Assembly (NCBI GenBank): GCA_039199225.1
Contig: JBCCSZ010000254.1
Location: forward strand, 1-11,510
Direction: 5' to 3'
Length of the DNA: 11,510 bases
DNA from: JBCCSZ01 sp039199225
GTDB lineage: Bacteria; Bacteroidota; Bacteroidia; Chitinophagales; Saprospiraceae
Shown here: positions 1-7,909 of the stretch, in pieces
Numbering within the stretch: position 1 is the stretch's first letter
Layout of the letters: each line of letters starts with the position of its first letter
Translations under genes and position numbers: made by a program
Notes under the pieces: model-generated
What the model was told of the DNA's origin: nothing
Database searches by the model: none
What the model saw: the letters and a program-made list of their open reading frames with translations, nothing else

Positions 1-350
1 CGGACATCATCGTCAAGCAGGTAGCCGATAAATCCAAGATCAAGGTCAACATCATCCAGGGTATCGACCGAAAAATTCCACTGACCGACATAGCGGGCTC
101 CAACTCTCTGAGTATGGAAGAACTCCTGCACGAGTTGGACATGATCGTTGCCTCCGGCACCAAAGTCAATATAGATTACTACATCGAAGATTCTGTCGAT
201 GAATATTCTAAGGACGATATTTACGATTATTTCATGGAAGCAGAAACGGACGATTTACGGTCGGCATTCGACGAGCTGAAAGAGGACGATATTACGATGG
301 AGGAAATCCAGCTGATGCGCATCAAGTTCCTCTCTGAGATGGCCAACTAA
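1..350 (+). CDS. recQ: ATP-dependent DNA helicase RecQ, C-terminal fragment
   Basis: Only the last 115 codons are visible, in frame from base 3 and open at the left edge. The stop is TAA at 348-350. RecQ is a 3'-5' DNA helicase used in recombination and fork repair. The helicase motors and the zinc/RQC region lie outside the window. What is seen is the C-terminal helical region: a winged-helix-like stretch (DRKIPLTDIA, then SMEELLHELDMIV), then SGTKVNIDYYI, an acidic helical segment and the ending MRIKFLSEMAN. I recognise this layout from Bacteroidota RecQ C-termini; the acidic DIYDYF and EEIQLMRIKF blocks are characteristic. An internal ATG at 114 would give a 78-residue ORF, but the frame continues upstream with good similarity, so it is not a separate gene. 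aroQ follows 11 bp later and is probably co-transcribed. Confidence 0.85.
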   Translation, partial: DIIVKQVADKSKIKVNIIQGIDRKIPLTDIAGSNSLSMEELLHELDMIVASGTKVNIDYYIEDSVDEYSKDDIYDYFMEAETDDLRSAFDELKEDDITMEEIQLMRIKFLSEMAN

Positions 351-361
351 ATCCACTGAGC

Positions 362-775
362 ATGACCTTATTGATCCTGAATGGTCCCAATTTGAATTTA
401 TTGGGCAAACGAGAACCAGAAGTATATGGCTCTCAAACTTTCGAAGATTATTTTGGTCAGCTACAGGCGCGTTTTCCAGCACTTGTCTTACATTATTTCC
501 AATCCAACAGCGAAGGGGCTATTCTCGATAAGCTGCACGAAGTCGGCTTTTCCTACGATGGCATCATCCTCAATGCTGGCGCCTATACCCATACGTCTAT
601 CGCCATTGCCGATGCCATCCGAGGCATTACGACCCCGGTCGTGGAAGTACACATCAGCAATGTCCACGCTCGGGAGTCCTTCCGGCATCACTCCTATTTG
701 TCGGCCCACTGCAAAGGCTGCATTGTGGGCTTTGGTTTAAAGGGATACGAGATGGCCGTGGAAAGTTTTTTGTAA
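362..775 (+). CDS. aroQ: Type II 3-dehydroquinate dehydratase
   Basis: This enzyme converts 3-dehydroquinate to 3-dehydroshikimate in the cytosolic shikimate pathway leading to aromatic amino acids. The 137 residues match the usual length of the small dodecameric type II enzymes. The N-terminus has the ILNGPNLNLLGKREPEVYG block with lid Arg17 and catalytic Tyr22. QSNSEG follows at 47-52, LNAGAYTHTS at 70-79 (Asn71, His77), VEVHISN at 94-100 with the catalytic His97 and its Glu95 partner, and FRHHS at 107-111 with Arg108. All expected active-site residues are present. The ATG at 362 places the first strand directly before GPNLN, as in the family, so the start is secure. It lies 11 bp after recQ, suggesting one transcript, and ends 8 bp before the converging lpxD-like gene. 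No feedback or riboswitch element is visible. Confidence 0.97.
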   Translation: MTLLILNGPNLNLLGKREPEVYGSQTFEDYFGQLQARFPALVLHYFQSNSEGAILDKLHEVGFSYDGIILNAGAYTHTSIAIADAIRGITTPVVEVHISNVHARESFRHHSYLSAHCKGCIVGFGLKGYEMAVESFL

Positions 776-783
776 GGAAGCAA

Positions 784-1698
784 TCATTGTTTCATCAACC
801 GCCTCAGTGTGGCGAGTTGTTTGTGGTGTTGACGAATTTCTACGGCGGGGATGCCGAAGTAGGTTTTTCCGCCTTCCAGAGACTTGGAAACCCCTGATTT
901 GGCCGCCAACACCGCTCCCTTACCAATCCGTATGTTTTGAGCAATACCAACCTGACCATAGACGATGACGCCTTCCTCTAAGATGGACTTGCCGCCGATG
1001 CCGACCTGACCTGCGATCAAGCAGCGAGGGCCAATGACAGCTCCGTGACCGACATGGACCTGGCAATCCAGTTTGCTGCCCTGACCGATGACCGTATCGC
1101 CAGATACTCCTTTGCAGATGGTACAACAAGCACCAATATCTACCTGATCCTCAATGATGACTCTGCCACCGGAGCGCCATTTTCGAAAACCATCGGGGTC
1201 TTTTTTGAAGTAGAATGCATCTGTTCCGATGGTGGTACCCGCTTGGATGGTGACATGCTCTCCTATCGTCGTGTACTCTGCAATGTAGACGTTGGATTGA
1301 ATGTAGGAATAGGCGCCGATCCGCACATTGGGGCCGATGACCACGCCCGGCTCTATGACAGCGCTTGGGTGTACGATGGCGCTATCGTGTATCTGTGCAG
1401 AGAGGGGCCGAAAAGGACGGTGCGCTTGTATGAGGCCATTGTAGGCATCGAAGGGTTTTTCACAAACCAGGATGGCTTTGCCAGGGGGACAATCCGTTGG
1501 TTCGTTGAGCAAAATAATGGTAGCGGCAGATTGCAACGCCTTTCGAAAGTACTTTGGAAGGTCAGAAAAGGTGATGTCACCTTCTTCAACTTTGTGGATT
1601 TCATTGATGCCAGACGCCAGCAATTGATCGTCTCCGATAATGGTCGCCTCAATACGCCGGGCAATCTCTTTAACAGGTATGGGTTGGGGGAATTTCAT
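784..1698 (-). CDS. lpxD: LpxD-family UDP-3-O-acylglucosamine N-acyltransferase (probable second copy)
   Basis: LpxD transfers a 3-hydroxyacyl chain from acyl carrier protein to UDP-3-O-acylglucosamine in lipid A synthesis at the inner face of the cytoplasmic membrane. The 304-residue protein has the N-terminal uridine-binding-like domain (about 5-95, including GDITFSDLPKY). A left-handed beta-helix of hexapeptide repeats follows (about 103-270), then a C-terminal helix. His218 in the VGHG turn aligns with the catalytic His of E. coli LpxD (IAHN). The typical IGSDGFG loop is replaced by IGTDAFYFKKDPDGF at 157-171, a form I associate with the shorter second LpxD of Bacteroidota. The canonical lpxD sits with lpxC/fabZ and lpxA in this phylum; none of these neighbours occur here, so I infer a paralogue, and its acyl or sugar substrate could differ. 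Start ATG is at 1696-1698. The gene is divergent from the Trx-SPOR gene. Confidence 0.85.
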   Translation of the reverse strand: MKFPQPIPVKEIARRIEATIIGDDQLLASGINEIHKVEEGDITFSDLPKYFRKALQSAATIILLNEPTDCPPGKAILVCEKPFDAYNGLIQAHRPFRPLSAQIHDSAIVHPSAVIEPGVVIGPNVRIGAYSYIQSNVYIAEYTTIGEHVTIQAGTTIGTDAFYFKKDPDGFRKWRSGGRVIIEDQVDIGACCTICKGVSGDTVIGQGSKLDCQVHVGHGAVIGPRCLIAGQVGIGGKSILEEGVIVYGQVGIAQNIRIGKGAVLAAKSGVSKSLEGGKTYFGIPAVEIRQHHKQLATLRRLMKQ

Positions 1699-1808
1699 AG
1701 ATAATCAGGGCTTAAAACTGTTTTCATGGGTGCAATTTTTTTCATCCAGCAGAAAATTCATATCTTAAATTCTGTGATTCGATTTTAGTACACACTCTAC
1801 ACCCGATT

Positions 1809-2663
1809 ATGAAATATTTTTCTCAAAGAAGCCTGCTTGCGGGCGCCTTTTGCCTGTGGCCAATTCTCTTTTGGGCATCTGCCGGTATTCCTTTTGTGGA
1901 CGGTGCTTTCGAGGAGCTGAAGGGCAAAGCCCAACAGCTTGGGAAACCTTTTTTCGTCTACTTCTACGAGGCGGATTGCGTTCGTTGCGAACTGATGGAG
2001 ACCCACACCTTTCAGGACGATGATCTGGTTCAATTAGTCGATCAGCACTACTTGGCTGCCAAGGTAGACATTCGTTCGAAAAACTCCCAGCGATGGAAGA
2101 TGGATTTTAAGATCAAGACCTTACCAACGACCATATTTTTCGATTCCAAGGGACAGGAGAAAAACCGTTATGAGTTGATGCTTTCTCAGAATATGTTTCG
2201 CAACATTCTCTATTTCAATTTGGAGAAAAAGATCGAAACGGTCATCACACCTACCGCTGCACCTCAACCCCTACTTTCGACAAACAATAGCGCCGAGCGG
2301 GATACTTCGATTACTAAAAGCAATGTTGTAAAGCTGCGCCTCAAGTTGGCTAAAGATGAGGATGAAGCCCCCTCCTCTCCACCAAAGCCGACTGTGGTAG
2401 AAAAGAAGAAAAAGACCCTTTACATTGTCAGTCGAGTACCGCGATTGGAAGTTCAGGTTGGCTATTTCGGTCGGAAGGCCAATGCTGAAAAGTTGGCCAA
2501 TCGATTGAGTGCCAGCTTTTCAGAGCCCGTAAGTATTTATTCAGAAACAAAGGGAGCAAAAAGTATGTACCGGGTTGTGATTGGACCAGTGAGTGGCCGA
2601 CCGGCCGCCAATGCACTGCTGCAAAAATTGAAACGGAGTGGGTACCGGGGCATTATAAAGTAG
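1809..2663 (+). CDS. Exported thioredoxin-fold protein with C-terminal SPOR domain
   Basis: The 284-residue product starts with a signal peptide: basic residues, a hydrophobic core at about 8-23 and a likely cut after ASA at 25. Cys20 does not sit in a proper lipobox, so a lipoprotein is unlikely. Residues 32-140 look like a thioredoxin-fold domain of the thioredoxin_7/DUF255 type: GKPFFVYFYEADCVRC carries the CxxC pair Cys57/Cys60 and KTLPTTIFF carries the cis-proline Pro106. A low-complexity linker rich in Pro, Glu and Lys spans about 145-203. Residues 205-284 look like a SPOR domain (LEVQVGYFG, then EKLANRL, YRVVIGPVSG and LLQKLKRSGYRG); such domains bind peptidoglycan stripped of stem peptides, mainly at the septum. 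I infer a periplasmic redox or disulfide protein held at the cell wall. The ATG at 1809 is the only sensible start. The last 11 bp overlap the converging ABC ATPase gene. Confidence 0.8.
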   Translation: MKYFSQRSLLAGAFCLWPILFWASAGIPFVDGAFEELKGKAQQLGKPFFVYFYEADCVRCELMETHTFQDDDLVQLVDQHYLAAKVDIRSKNSQRWKMDFKIKTLPTTIFFDSKGQEKNRYELMLSQNMFRNILYFNLEKKIETVITPTAAPQPLLSTNNSAERDTSITKSNVVKLRLKLAKDEDEAPSSPPKPTVVEKKKKTLYIVSRVPRLEVQVGYFGRKANAEKLANRLSASFSEPVSIYSETKGAKSMYRVVIGPVSGRPAANALLQKLKRSGYRGIIK

Positions 2664-3360
2664 CCGAAAAGTGCGCTTCCAATTCCTTTAGGGTTTCTGC
2701 ACTGGTTTCCAGGTCTTTAACCACTTGACCGCTTTCCAAAACGACGATGCGATTGCATACATCGGTCACATGCGCCAAGTCGTGGCTAGAGATCAGTAGC
2801 GTACGCTCTTTGCTGATTTCGACGATGAGGTTTTTGAGTCGCATCTGGGTTGTCGGATCAAGGTTGGCAAAAGGTTCGTCGAGCAGCACAACTTCCGGGT
2901 GGCCAATCAGCGCAGCGATGATACCGACCTTTTTTTGGTTTCCCTTTGAAAAGTCGCGTAAGTATTTCTTTTTATCGAGTACTTCCCCGTTGAAAAAATC
3001 CTCGAATTGTTTCAGAAAATTTTGCACGTCGGTTCTATTCCACCCGTGTAGCTTACCCACAAATTCGAAATACTCTTCTGCTGTTTGAAAGTCGATCAGA
3101 AAGCTCTCATCTAAAAACGAAGAAGTATACTTTTTCCATTCTTCCGTATTGGCAACATTGATACCCTTTGACAATACCTCCCCCTTGCTGGCACGAATCA
3201 AGTCGAGGACCAAGCTGAATAAGGTTGTCTTGCCTGCACCGTTATTTCCCACCAGGCCAAAACGCTCTCCGGCAAATATTTGCAGGGATGAGATGTCCAG
3301 TACGACTTGTCCACTGTAACCTTTTTTTAAATCTTTTAGCTCGATGATAGCTTCTTTCAT
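2653..3360 (-). CDS. ABC transporter ATP-binding protein
   Basis: This is the nucleotide-binding subunit of an ABC transporter and powers the permease encoded just upstream. The 235 residues carry a complete set of ABC motifs: Walker A GNNGAGKTT at 38-46, the signature as FSKGNQKK at 137-144 (the LSGGQ position, with the SKGN variant common in exporter and drug-type ATPases), Walker B VVLLDEP with Asp161/Glu162, the D-loop ANLD and the H-loop His193 in ISSHD. The length is at the short end for the family, with a small C-terminal tail. The ATG at 3358-3360 follows the permease stop by 31 bp on the minus strand, so the pair very likely forms one operon. The substrate cannot be read from the ATPase. 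The 3' end overlaps the Trx-SPOR gene by 11 bp in tail-to-tail orientation. Confidence 0.95.
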   Translation of the reverse strand: MKEAIIELKDLKKGYSGQVVLDISSLQIFAGERFGLVGNNGAGKTTLFSLVLDLIRASKGEVLSKGINVANTEEWKKYTSSFLDESFLIDFQTAEEYFEFVGKLHGWNRTDVQNFLKQFEDFFNGEVLDKKKYLRDFSKGNQKKVGIIAALIGHPEVVLLDEPFANLDPTTQMRLKNLIVEISKERTLLISSHDLAHVTDVCNRIVVLESGQVVKDLETSAETLKELEAHFSATL

Positions 3361-3391
3361 AAGTTGTTGTATTTAGTTCAAGCGCAAATCA

Positions 3392-4879
3392 TTATTTCTT
3401 CCGGAATGCAGCTGCAATTTTATACTTCCTGCTTTTGAAATTTTGAACAATGGCCTTTAGGATGGCCTCCCGAAAAATGATGCCCAATAGGCCGATTAAG
3501 CCAATGGCAGCCATTCCAACTGCGGAACCCAAGAAGGAACTCAGCACCAGATACAAAGCAACGGGAATGATGATGATCGGCAAGATAATCAGGTAGTGAG
3601 CAGCCCCAAAACCTTCCATATTGAACACCCCTCCTTTCTCTGTATCAATGGGCTTAGAGCTGTAATTGGCCACAACCATATACAGGAAAATCGTTACGCC
3701 TGTGTTAAAAAGCAACATGGCCAGATTGGTCATCCAAAAGCGGGCATCGATAAAACCAAAAGGCAAAGACAAGACAAATAGTAGGATGTTCGAAATTGCC
3801 AACAGATAGTACTTTCCCTTAAAAATATCCTCAATGCGGATACTGCGCGTCAATATGAAATCGAAGTGGGGACTATTCCAGGACAGCATCAACTGGCCGT
3901 AGTTCAAGGTAAAAGCACCCGTCAAAATCAAGCTCATTATCAACATAAACCAAGGTTTATCGAAGTTCTCATCACCAGCGAAAATGAGCGGATACAATAT
4001 AAAGAGCAGACTAACGTACAGGATTGTTCGCGAACGCTTGTTGCGCCAGATCAAGCGGGTTTCCAAGTCCATGATTTCTCCGGGCTTTCCAAAGCGATCA
4101 AAGAGATTCATGTCCCACAGACGAGCCTCTGAAATGGAGGATTCTACCTCGCCTTGCTCTTCCAGATAAACGTGATCGTTGAACAGCCGGTAGATTCCGT
4201 AATAGGACAGTAAGACCAAACCCAAAATAGCCAGCAACGTCAATGGATTGGCAATCATAAAAAAAGCAATACTTTCCAGATAATCACCCAGCGGAATGTA
4301 TCCACTAAAATCGAGGTACATTAAGCCCACCAATACACTCATCAACACAGCCGCCAAAACCGGCTTGACACCAAACGCCTTATCAATGTAATAACTGACA
4401 AAGTTGCCAGCGAAAACCAACAAGATTGCCAAGGCCAACCAAGCCGAACTAATGGCCGCAGGTTGGTTCGGCAGCACGGTCTTGAAGAAAAAAGGAATAA
4501 TGAAAAACAGCGGCAGGATGTTGAAAAAAGAAGGGATCGATCGAAGCAATAAAAAGTGCGCAATCTGCTTTTTGCTAATCGGCAAAGTGAGATACGGCTT
4601 GATGCCTAAGCTTGGAAATTTCTGTAGGAAAAACCGCACAAAAATATCCATAAAAAAATAGTACAACAATAAGCCACTGAAGGTTACAAAGGCATCTTTT
4701 TCCGGAAAAACCTCCTCTAAAATTTTATCGGCCATTAAACCGAGTCCCAGAAAAACCAAAATGAAATAAAGGGCAAAAAATCCCAGAAAAATACTCTGGA
4801 CGATACTCTGTGTCCAATACGGAGAGCGTAGTTTCTTTTTCCACTGTTGTTTGAGTAGTTGAAAAAGCATGGGCATCAT
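3392..4879 (-). CDS. DUF5687-type ABC transporter permease
   Basis: A polytopic inner-membrane protein with roughly 12 predicted helices, for example around SIFLGFFALYFILVFLGLG near the N-terminus and HYLIILPIIIIPVALYLVL near the C-terminus. A long hydrophilic segment in the middle contains VESSISEARLWDMNLFDRF. The C-terminus is basic. The layout, the N-terminal LLKQQWKKKLRSPYW segment and the partner ATPase fit the Bacteroidota family DUF5687, an ABC-2-like permease. The transported substrate is unknown to me. The frame can be opened from a TTG at 4912, but I prefer the ATG at 4877-4879 (495 residues). The nearby ATGs at 4874-4876 and 4868-4870 are equally plausible, because no ribosome-binding-site-like sequence decides. 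The polA stop lies about 130 bp upstream on the same strand, so a separate promoter in 4880-5009 is possible; none matched the phylum consensus well. Confidence 0.85.
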   Translation of the reverse strand: MMPMLFQLLKQQWKKKLRSPYWTQSIVQSIFLGFFALYFILVFLGLGLMADKILEEVFPEKDAFVTFSGLLLYYFFMDIFVRFFLQKFPSLGIKPYLTLPISKKQIAHFLLLRSIPSFFNILPLFFIIPFFFKTVLPNQPAAISSAWLALAILLVFAGNFVSYYIDKAFGVKPVLAAVLMSVLVGLMYLDFSGYIPLGDYLESIAFFMIANPLTLLAILGLVLLSYYGIYRLFNDHVYLEEQGEVESSISEARLWDMNLFDRFGKPGEIMDLETRLIWRNKRSRTILYVSLLFILYPLIFAGDENFDKPWFMLIMSLILTGAFTLNYGQLMLSWNSPHFDFILTRSIRIEDIFKGKYYLLAISNILLFVLSLPFGFIDARFWMTNLAMLLFNTGVTIFLYMVVANYSSKPIDTEKGGVFNMEGFGAAHYLIILPIIIIPVALYLVLSSFLGSAVGMAAIGLIGLLGIIFREAILKAIVQNFKSRKYKIAAAFRKK

Positions 4880-4971
4880 ACTATAAGGGTTCTCATTGAA
4901 ATATCCATTCAATGATAATCAAATCTTTCGATGAGTTAGCTCTTTTTCGGAAAAGCTCCGAGTATTTTTCG

Positions 4972-4999
4972 ACAAAAAGGAAAGATGCGACTTTTTTGT
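4972..4999 (-). terminator. AT-rich inverted repeat after polA, possible terminator
   Basis: Arms at 4972-4980 (acaaaaagg) and 4991-4999 (cttttttgt) can pair over nine positions with one mismatch or wobble, around a 10-base loop. It begins 11 bp after the polA stop. Read on the minus strand, the distal arm is U-rich (cctttttgt), so it could act as a weak intrinsic terminator separating polA from the ABC operon. The stem has few G-C pairs, so the call is tentative. Confidence 0.3.
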
Positions 5000-5009
5000 A
5001 GACACCCAT

Positions 5010-7811
5010 CTAGTGTGCCTCCAACCAATTTTGGCCCACATCCATACCAACCAATATAGGCACTTTCAAATTGGGAATCGTATTTTTCATGTTCTCCTCA
5101 ATGACCGGCTTGATCTTTTCCAGCTCAGGCTTGTAAACATCGAAAACCAATTCATCGTGTACTTGCAAAATCATCTTGGATTGGAAATTGCCTTTCTGCA
5201 AAGCCCGGTGTACATTAACCATCGCGATTTTGATCATGTCGGCAGCAGACCCTTGTATGGGGGTATTAATGGCATTTCGTTCGGCATGTCCGCGGATGAC
5301 CGCATTGCGAGAATCAATATCTCTCAGGTAGCGCCGACGCCCCATGAGCGTTTTGACAAAGCCTTCTTTGCGAGCCGTCTCCACTGTTTTATCCATATAC
5401 GTTTTCAGCCCCTGATATTCTTTAAAATATTGACTGATCAACTCGCTGGCCTCCGTCCGCTTGATGTCGAGCTGACGGGAAAGGTTGGTTGCACCAGCTC
5501 CATAGACAATGCTGAAGTTGACTGTCTTGGCGCGATAACGTTGTTCGCGGCTGACCTCTTCGAAAGGCACTCCAAATACCTTAGCGGCAGTTGCCTGGTG
5601 GATGTCTTGCCCCAATTGAAAAGCCTCCAACATGGCCTCATCGCCACTAATCTCTGCAATCAGCCGCAACTCGATCTGGGAGTAATCCGCTGCCAGTAGG
5701 ATGTGGTCTGAATCTTTGGCGATGAATGCTTCGCGGACCTTGGCACCCTCGGGCGTCCGAATCGGGATGTTCTGCAGGTTGGGGTCGTGCGAGCTGAGTC
5801 GGCCAGTAGCCGTCAACGCCTGGTTGAAGGAGCTGTGGATTCGGCCGGTCCGCGGATTGATCATGCGGGGCAAAGCATCAACATAGGTGGACCTCAGTTT
5901 GGCCAACCCCCGGAAGCGCAATATCTGGCTGACCACCGGATGATCCTTCGACAAATCGTTGAGCTTTTCCTCATTGGTCGAATACTGACCAGTCTTGGTT
6001 TTGCGCCAGCGGTAAGGAATTTTCATCTTATCGAACAACACCTCTCCCACCTGCTTAGGCGAAGCAATGTTGAAGCGCACCCCAGCAGTATCATAGATGG
6101 TTTCTTCCGCCTCTTTTATGCCGCTTTCCAGTTCTTTGGAATAAGCAGCCAGGTAATCCACATCGACATTGATACCATTGTATTCCATCTCGACAATGGC
6201 TTTGATCAGTGGTGCCTCGATCTCGTCGTAAAGCTTTTGGAGCCCTTCCTCCTTCAGCTTGGGCTGTAAGAGGTTTCGCAGTTGGAAGGTAACATCCGCA
6301 TCCTCAGCGGCATATACCGCCGCTTTCTCGACCGGTACGTCCCGCATCGTCAACTGATTTTTTCCCCTCTTTCCGATCAAGGTTTCGATGGAAACCGGCT
6401 TGTACTTCAGGTAAGACTCCGCCAGAAAATCCATGTTGTGGCGCAATTCCGGCTCGATCAAGTAGTGGGCCACCATTGTATCGAAATAGGCTCCCTTGAC
6501 ATCCACGTTGTACCAGCGCAGCAGCAAGGCGTCGTATTTGATGTTTTGACCAATCTTTTCAATGGATGCATCCTCAAAAAGTGGCTTGAATTCATCGACG
6601 ATGGCTTGTGCCTCTGACGCATCCGCTGGCACCGGCACGTAATACGCCTTATGGGCTTCGATGGAGAAAGACATCCCCACCAATTCTGCCTGATTGGCAT
6701 CAACCCCCGTGGTTTCTGTATCGAAACAAAACGTCTTTTGCTTTCCAAGTAATTCAATCAAAGCAGCACGCTTTTCAGGGGTATCGGTCAGCTCATAGGT
6801 GTGCGCGGTATTTTCGATGTTTTTATCGGCGATGGAATGGGCAGAGAGGCTACTTCCTCTTGCTTTGGGAGCGGCAGCTACGGGTTCTCCAAACAGACTT
6901 TGTTGTCCACCGACGGGCGCTTTGGGTTCATCTTTGGTCCCGAGGATCGATTTGGCCAACGAGCGAAATTCCAGTTCCTTGAAAATTTCTGCCAGTGTAT
7001 CTTTGTCAAAATCTTCAGAAAGTTCGTATGCTTCTGCGTCAAATTGGATGGGAACCGCTAGGTCGATGGTCGCAAGCTTTTTAGACAATAGCCCTTGCTC
7101 TCCAAACTCTATGACCCGCTCTTTCTGTTTGCCTTTGAGCTGATCTGTATTGGCCACCAGATTTTCTATCGAACCAAATTTGCCGAGCAGTGTCTGGGCC
7201 GTCTTTGGTCCAATGCCCGGAATACCGGGAATGTTGTCCACACTGTCCCCCGCCAAGCCCAGCACATCGATGACTTGCTCAACCTTTTCGATTTTCCATT
7301 TTGCCAATACCTCCGGCACCCCCATCACTTCGACTTCACCTCCTTTTCGGCCAGGCTTGTACAGATAGATATTTTCAGAAACCAATTGGGCGTAGTCCTT
7401 ATCAGAAGTCATCATATACACCGTGAAACCCTCCTTTTCGGCCTGCTTAGCCAGGGTTCCGATGACATCGTCGGCTTCAAAATTCTGTACGATTGGAATG
7501 GGAATTTTAAAAGCTTCGATGATCTTTTGAATATAAGGAAGGGCAATGCTGATGTCCTCCGGTTGTTCTTCCCGATTGGCCTTGTACTCGGTAAACATTT
7601 CATTGCGAAAAGTTCCACCATGCGGATCAAAAGCCACCGCCAAGTGGGTGGGTTTTTGGTTGCGAATCAAATCCCAGAGCAAGCGGGTAAAACCAGTTAC
7701 AGCTGAGACATTCATCCCTTTAGAGTTGACCAATGGACGGTTGATAAAGGCGTAGTGGGCGCGATAAACCAATGCATGCCCATCCAATAAAAAGAGTTTT
7801 TTTTCTGCCAT
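5010..7811 (-). CDS. polA: DNA polymerase I
   Basis: A 933-residue Pol I that fills gaps and removes RNA primers in replication and repair. The 5'-3' exonuclease domain (about 1-290) has LLDGHALVYRAHYAF with Asp10, TSDKDYAQLV at 135-144 and the helix-hairpin-helix GLAGDSVDNIPGIPGIG. The 3'-5' exonuclease (about 335-525) keeps all three motifs: DTET (Asp364, Glu366), QNIKYD (Asn423, Asp427) and YAAED (Tyr500, Asp504), so proofreading should be active. The polymerase domain has motif A DYSQIELR (Asp709), motif B with Lys762, Phe766 and Tyr770, and motif C VHDE (His885, Asp886). A linker at about 293-335 joins the two exonucleases. The frame stays open upstream to a GTG at 8141, but the extra 110 residues lack family similarity and run antisense to the SGNH gene. 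The ATG at 7809-7811 puts MAEKKLFLLDGHA at the N-terminus, as expected. Confidence 0.98.
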   Translation of the reverse strand: MAEKKLFLLDGHALVYRAHYAFINRPLVNSKGMNVSAVTGFTRLLWDLIRNQKPTHLAVAFDPHGGTFRNEMFTEYKANREEQPEDISIALPYIQKIIEAFKIPIPIVQNFEADDVIGTLAKQAEKEGFTVYMMTSDKDYAQLVSENIYLYKPGRKGGEVEVMGVPEVLAKWKIEKVEQVIDVLGLAGDSVDNIPGIPGIGPKTAQTLLGKFGSIENLVANTDQLKGKQKERVIEFGEQGLLSKKLATIDLAVPIQFDAEAYELSEDFDKDTLAEIFKELEFRSLAKSILGTKDEPKAPVGGQQSLFGEPVAAAPKARGSSLSAHSIADKNIENTAHTYELTDTPEKRAALIELLGKQKTFCFDTETTGVDANQAELVGMSFSIEAHKAYYVPVPADASEAQAIVDEFKPLFEDASIEKIGQNIKYDALLLRWYNVDVKGAYFDTMVAHYLIEPELRHNMDFLAESYLKYKPVSIETLIGKRGKNQLTMRDVPVEKAAVYAAEDADVTFQLRNLLQPKLKEEGLQKLYDEIEAPLIKAIVEMEYNGINVDVDYLAAYSKELESGIKEAEETIYDTAGVRFNIASPKQVGEVLFDKMKIPYRWRKTKTGQYSTNEEKLNDLSKDHPVVSQILRFRGLAKLRSTYVDALPRMINPRTGRIHSSFNQALTATGRLSSHDPNLQNIPIRTPEGAKVREAFIAKDSDHILLAADYSQIELRLIAEISGDEAMLEAFQLGQDIHQATAAKVFGVPFEEVSREQRYRAKTVNFSIVYGAGATNLSRQLDIKRTEASELISQYFKEYQGLKTYMDKTVETARKEGFVKTLMGRRRYLRDIDSRNAVIRGHAERNAINTPIQGSAADMIKIAMVNVHRALQKGNFQSKMILQVHDELVFDVYKPELEKIKPVIEENMKNTIPNLKVPILVGMDVGQNWLEAH

Positions 7812-7868
7812 ATTAAGAGTCTGAGTGCTTTGCAGCCAAGATAGGGAAGATATGTCGAATCTCCTATC

Positions 7869-7876
7869 TAACTTTG
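7869..7876 (+). promoter_or_regulatory. Possible Bacteroidota -7 element (TAnnTTTG) for the SGNH gene
   Basis: TAACTTTG matches the Bacteroidota -7 consensus TAnnTTTG exactly. It lies 33 bp before the ATG at 7910, within the 98-bp spacer divergent from polA. A TTTG that could serve as the -33 box lies at 7829-7832, but the 36-bp spacing is too long for the usual arrangement, so only the -7 part is supported. The position also argues against a TTG start at 7874, which lies inside this element. Confidence 0.4.
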
Positions 7877-7909
7877 GGGCAGATCGAAGCATCAACGGAT
7901 TTGAAAAGT

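Noticed and set aside
1045..1704. 219-codon ORF on the plus strand opposite the lpxD-like gene
   Set aside because: It is a frame shadow of the repeat-rich beta-helix coding sequence, with no recognisable domain. The minus-strand LpxD motifs are unambiguous.
1699..1808. Divergent promoter between the lpxD-like and Trx-SPOR genes
   Set aside because: A promoter must be near, but neither strand shows a good TAnnTTTG with a -33 box, so no site could be placed.
5013..5699. 228-codon plus-strand ORF inside polA
   Set aside because: It lies antisense to the conserved polymerase palm and fingers region, and its translation has no recognisable motif.
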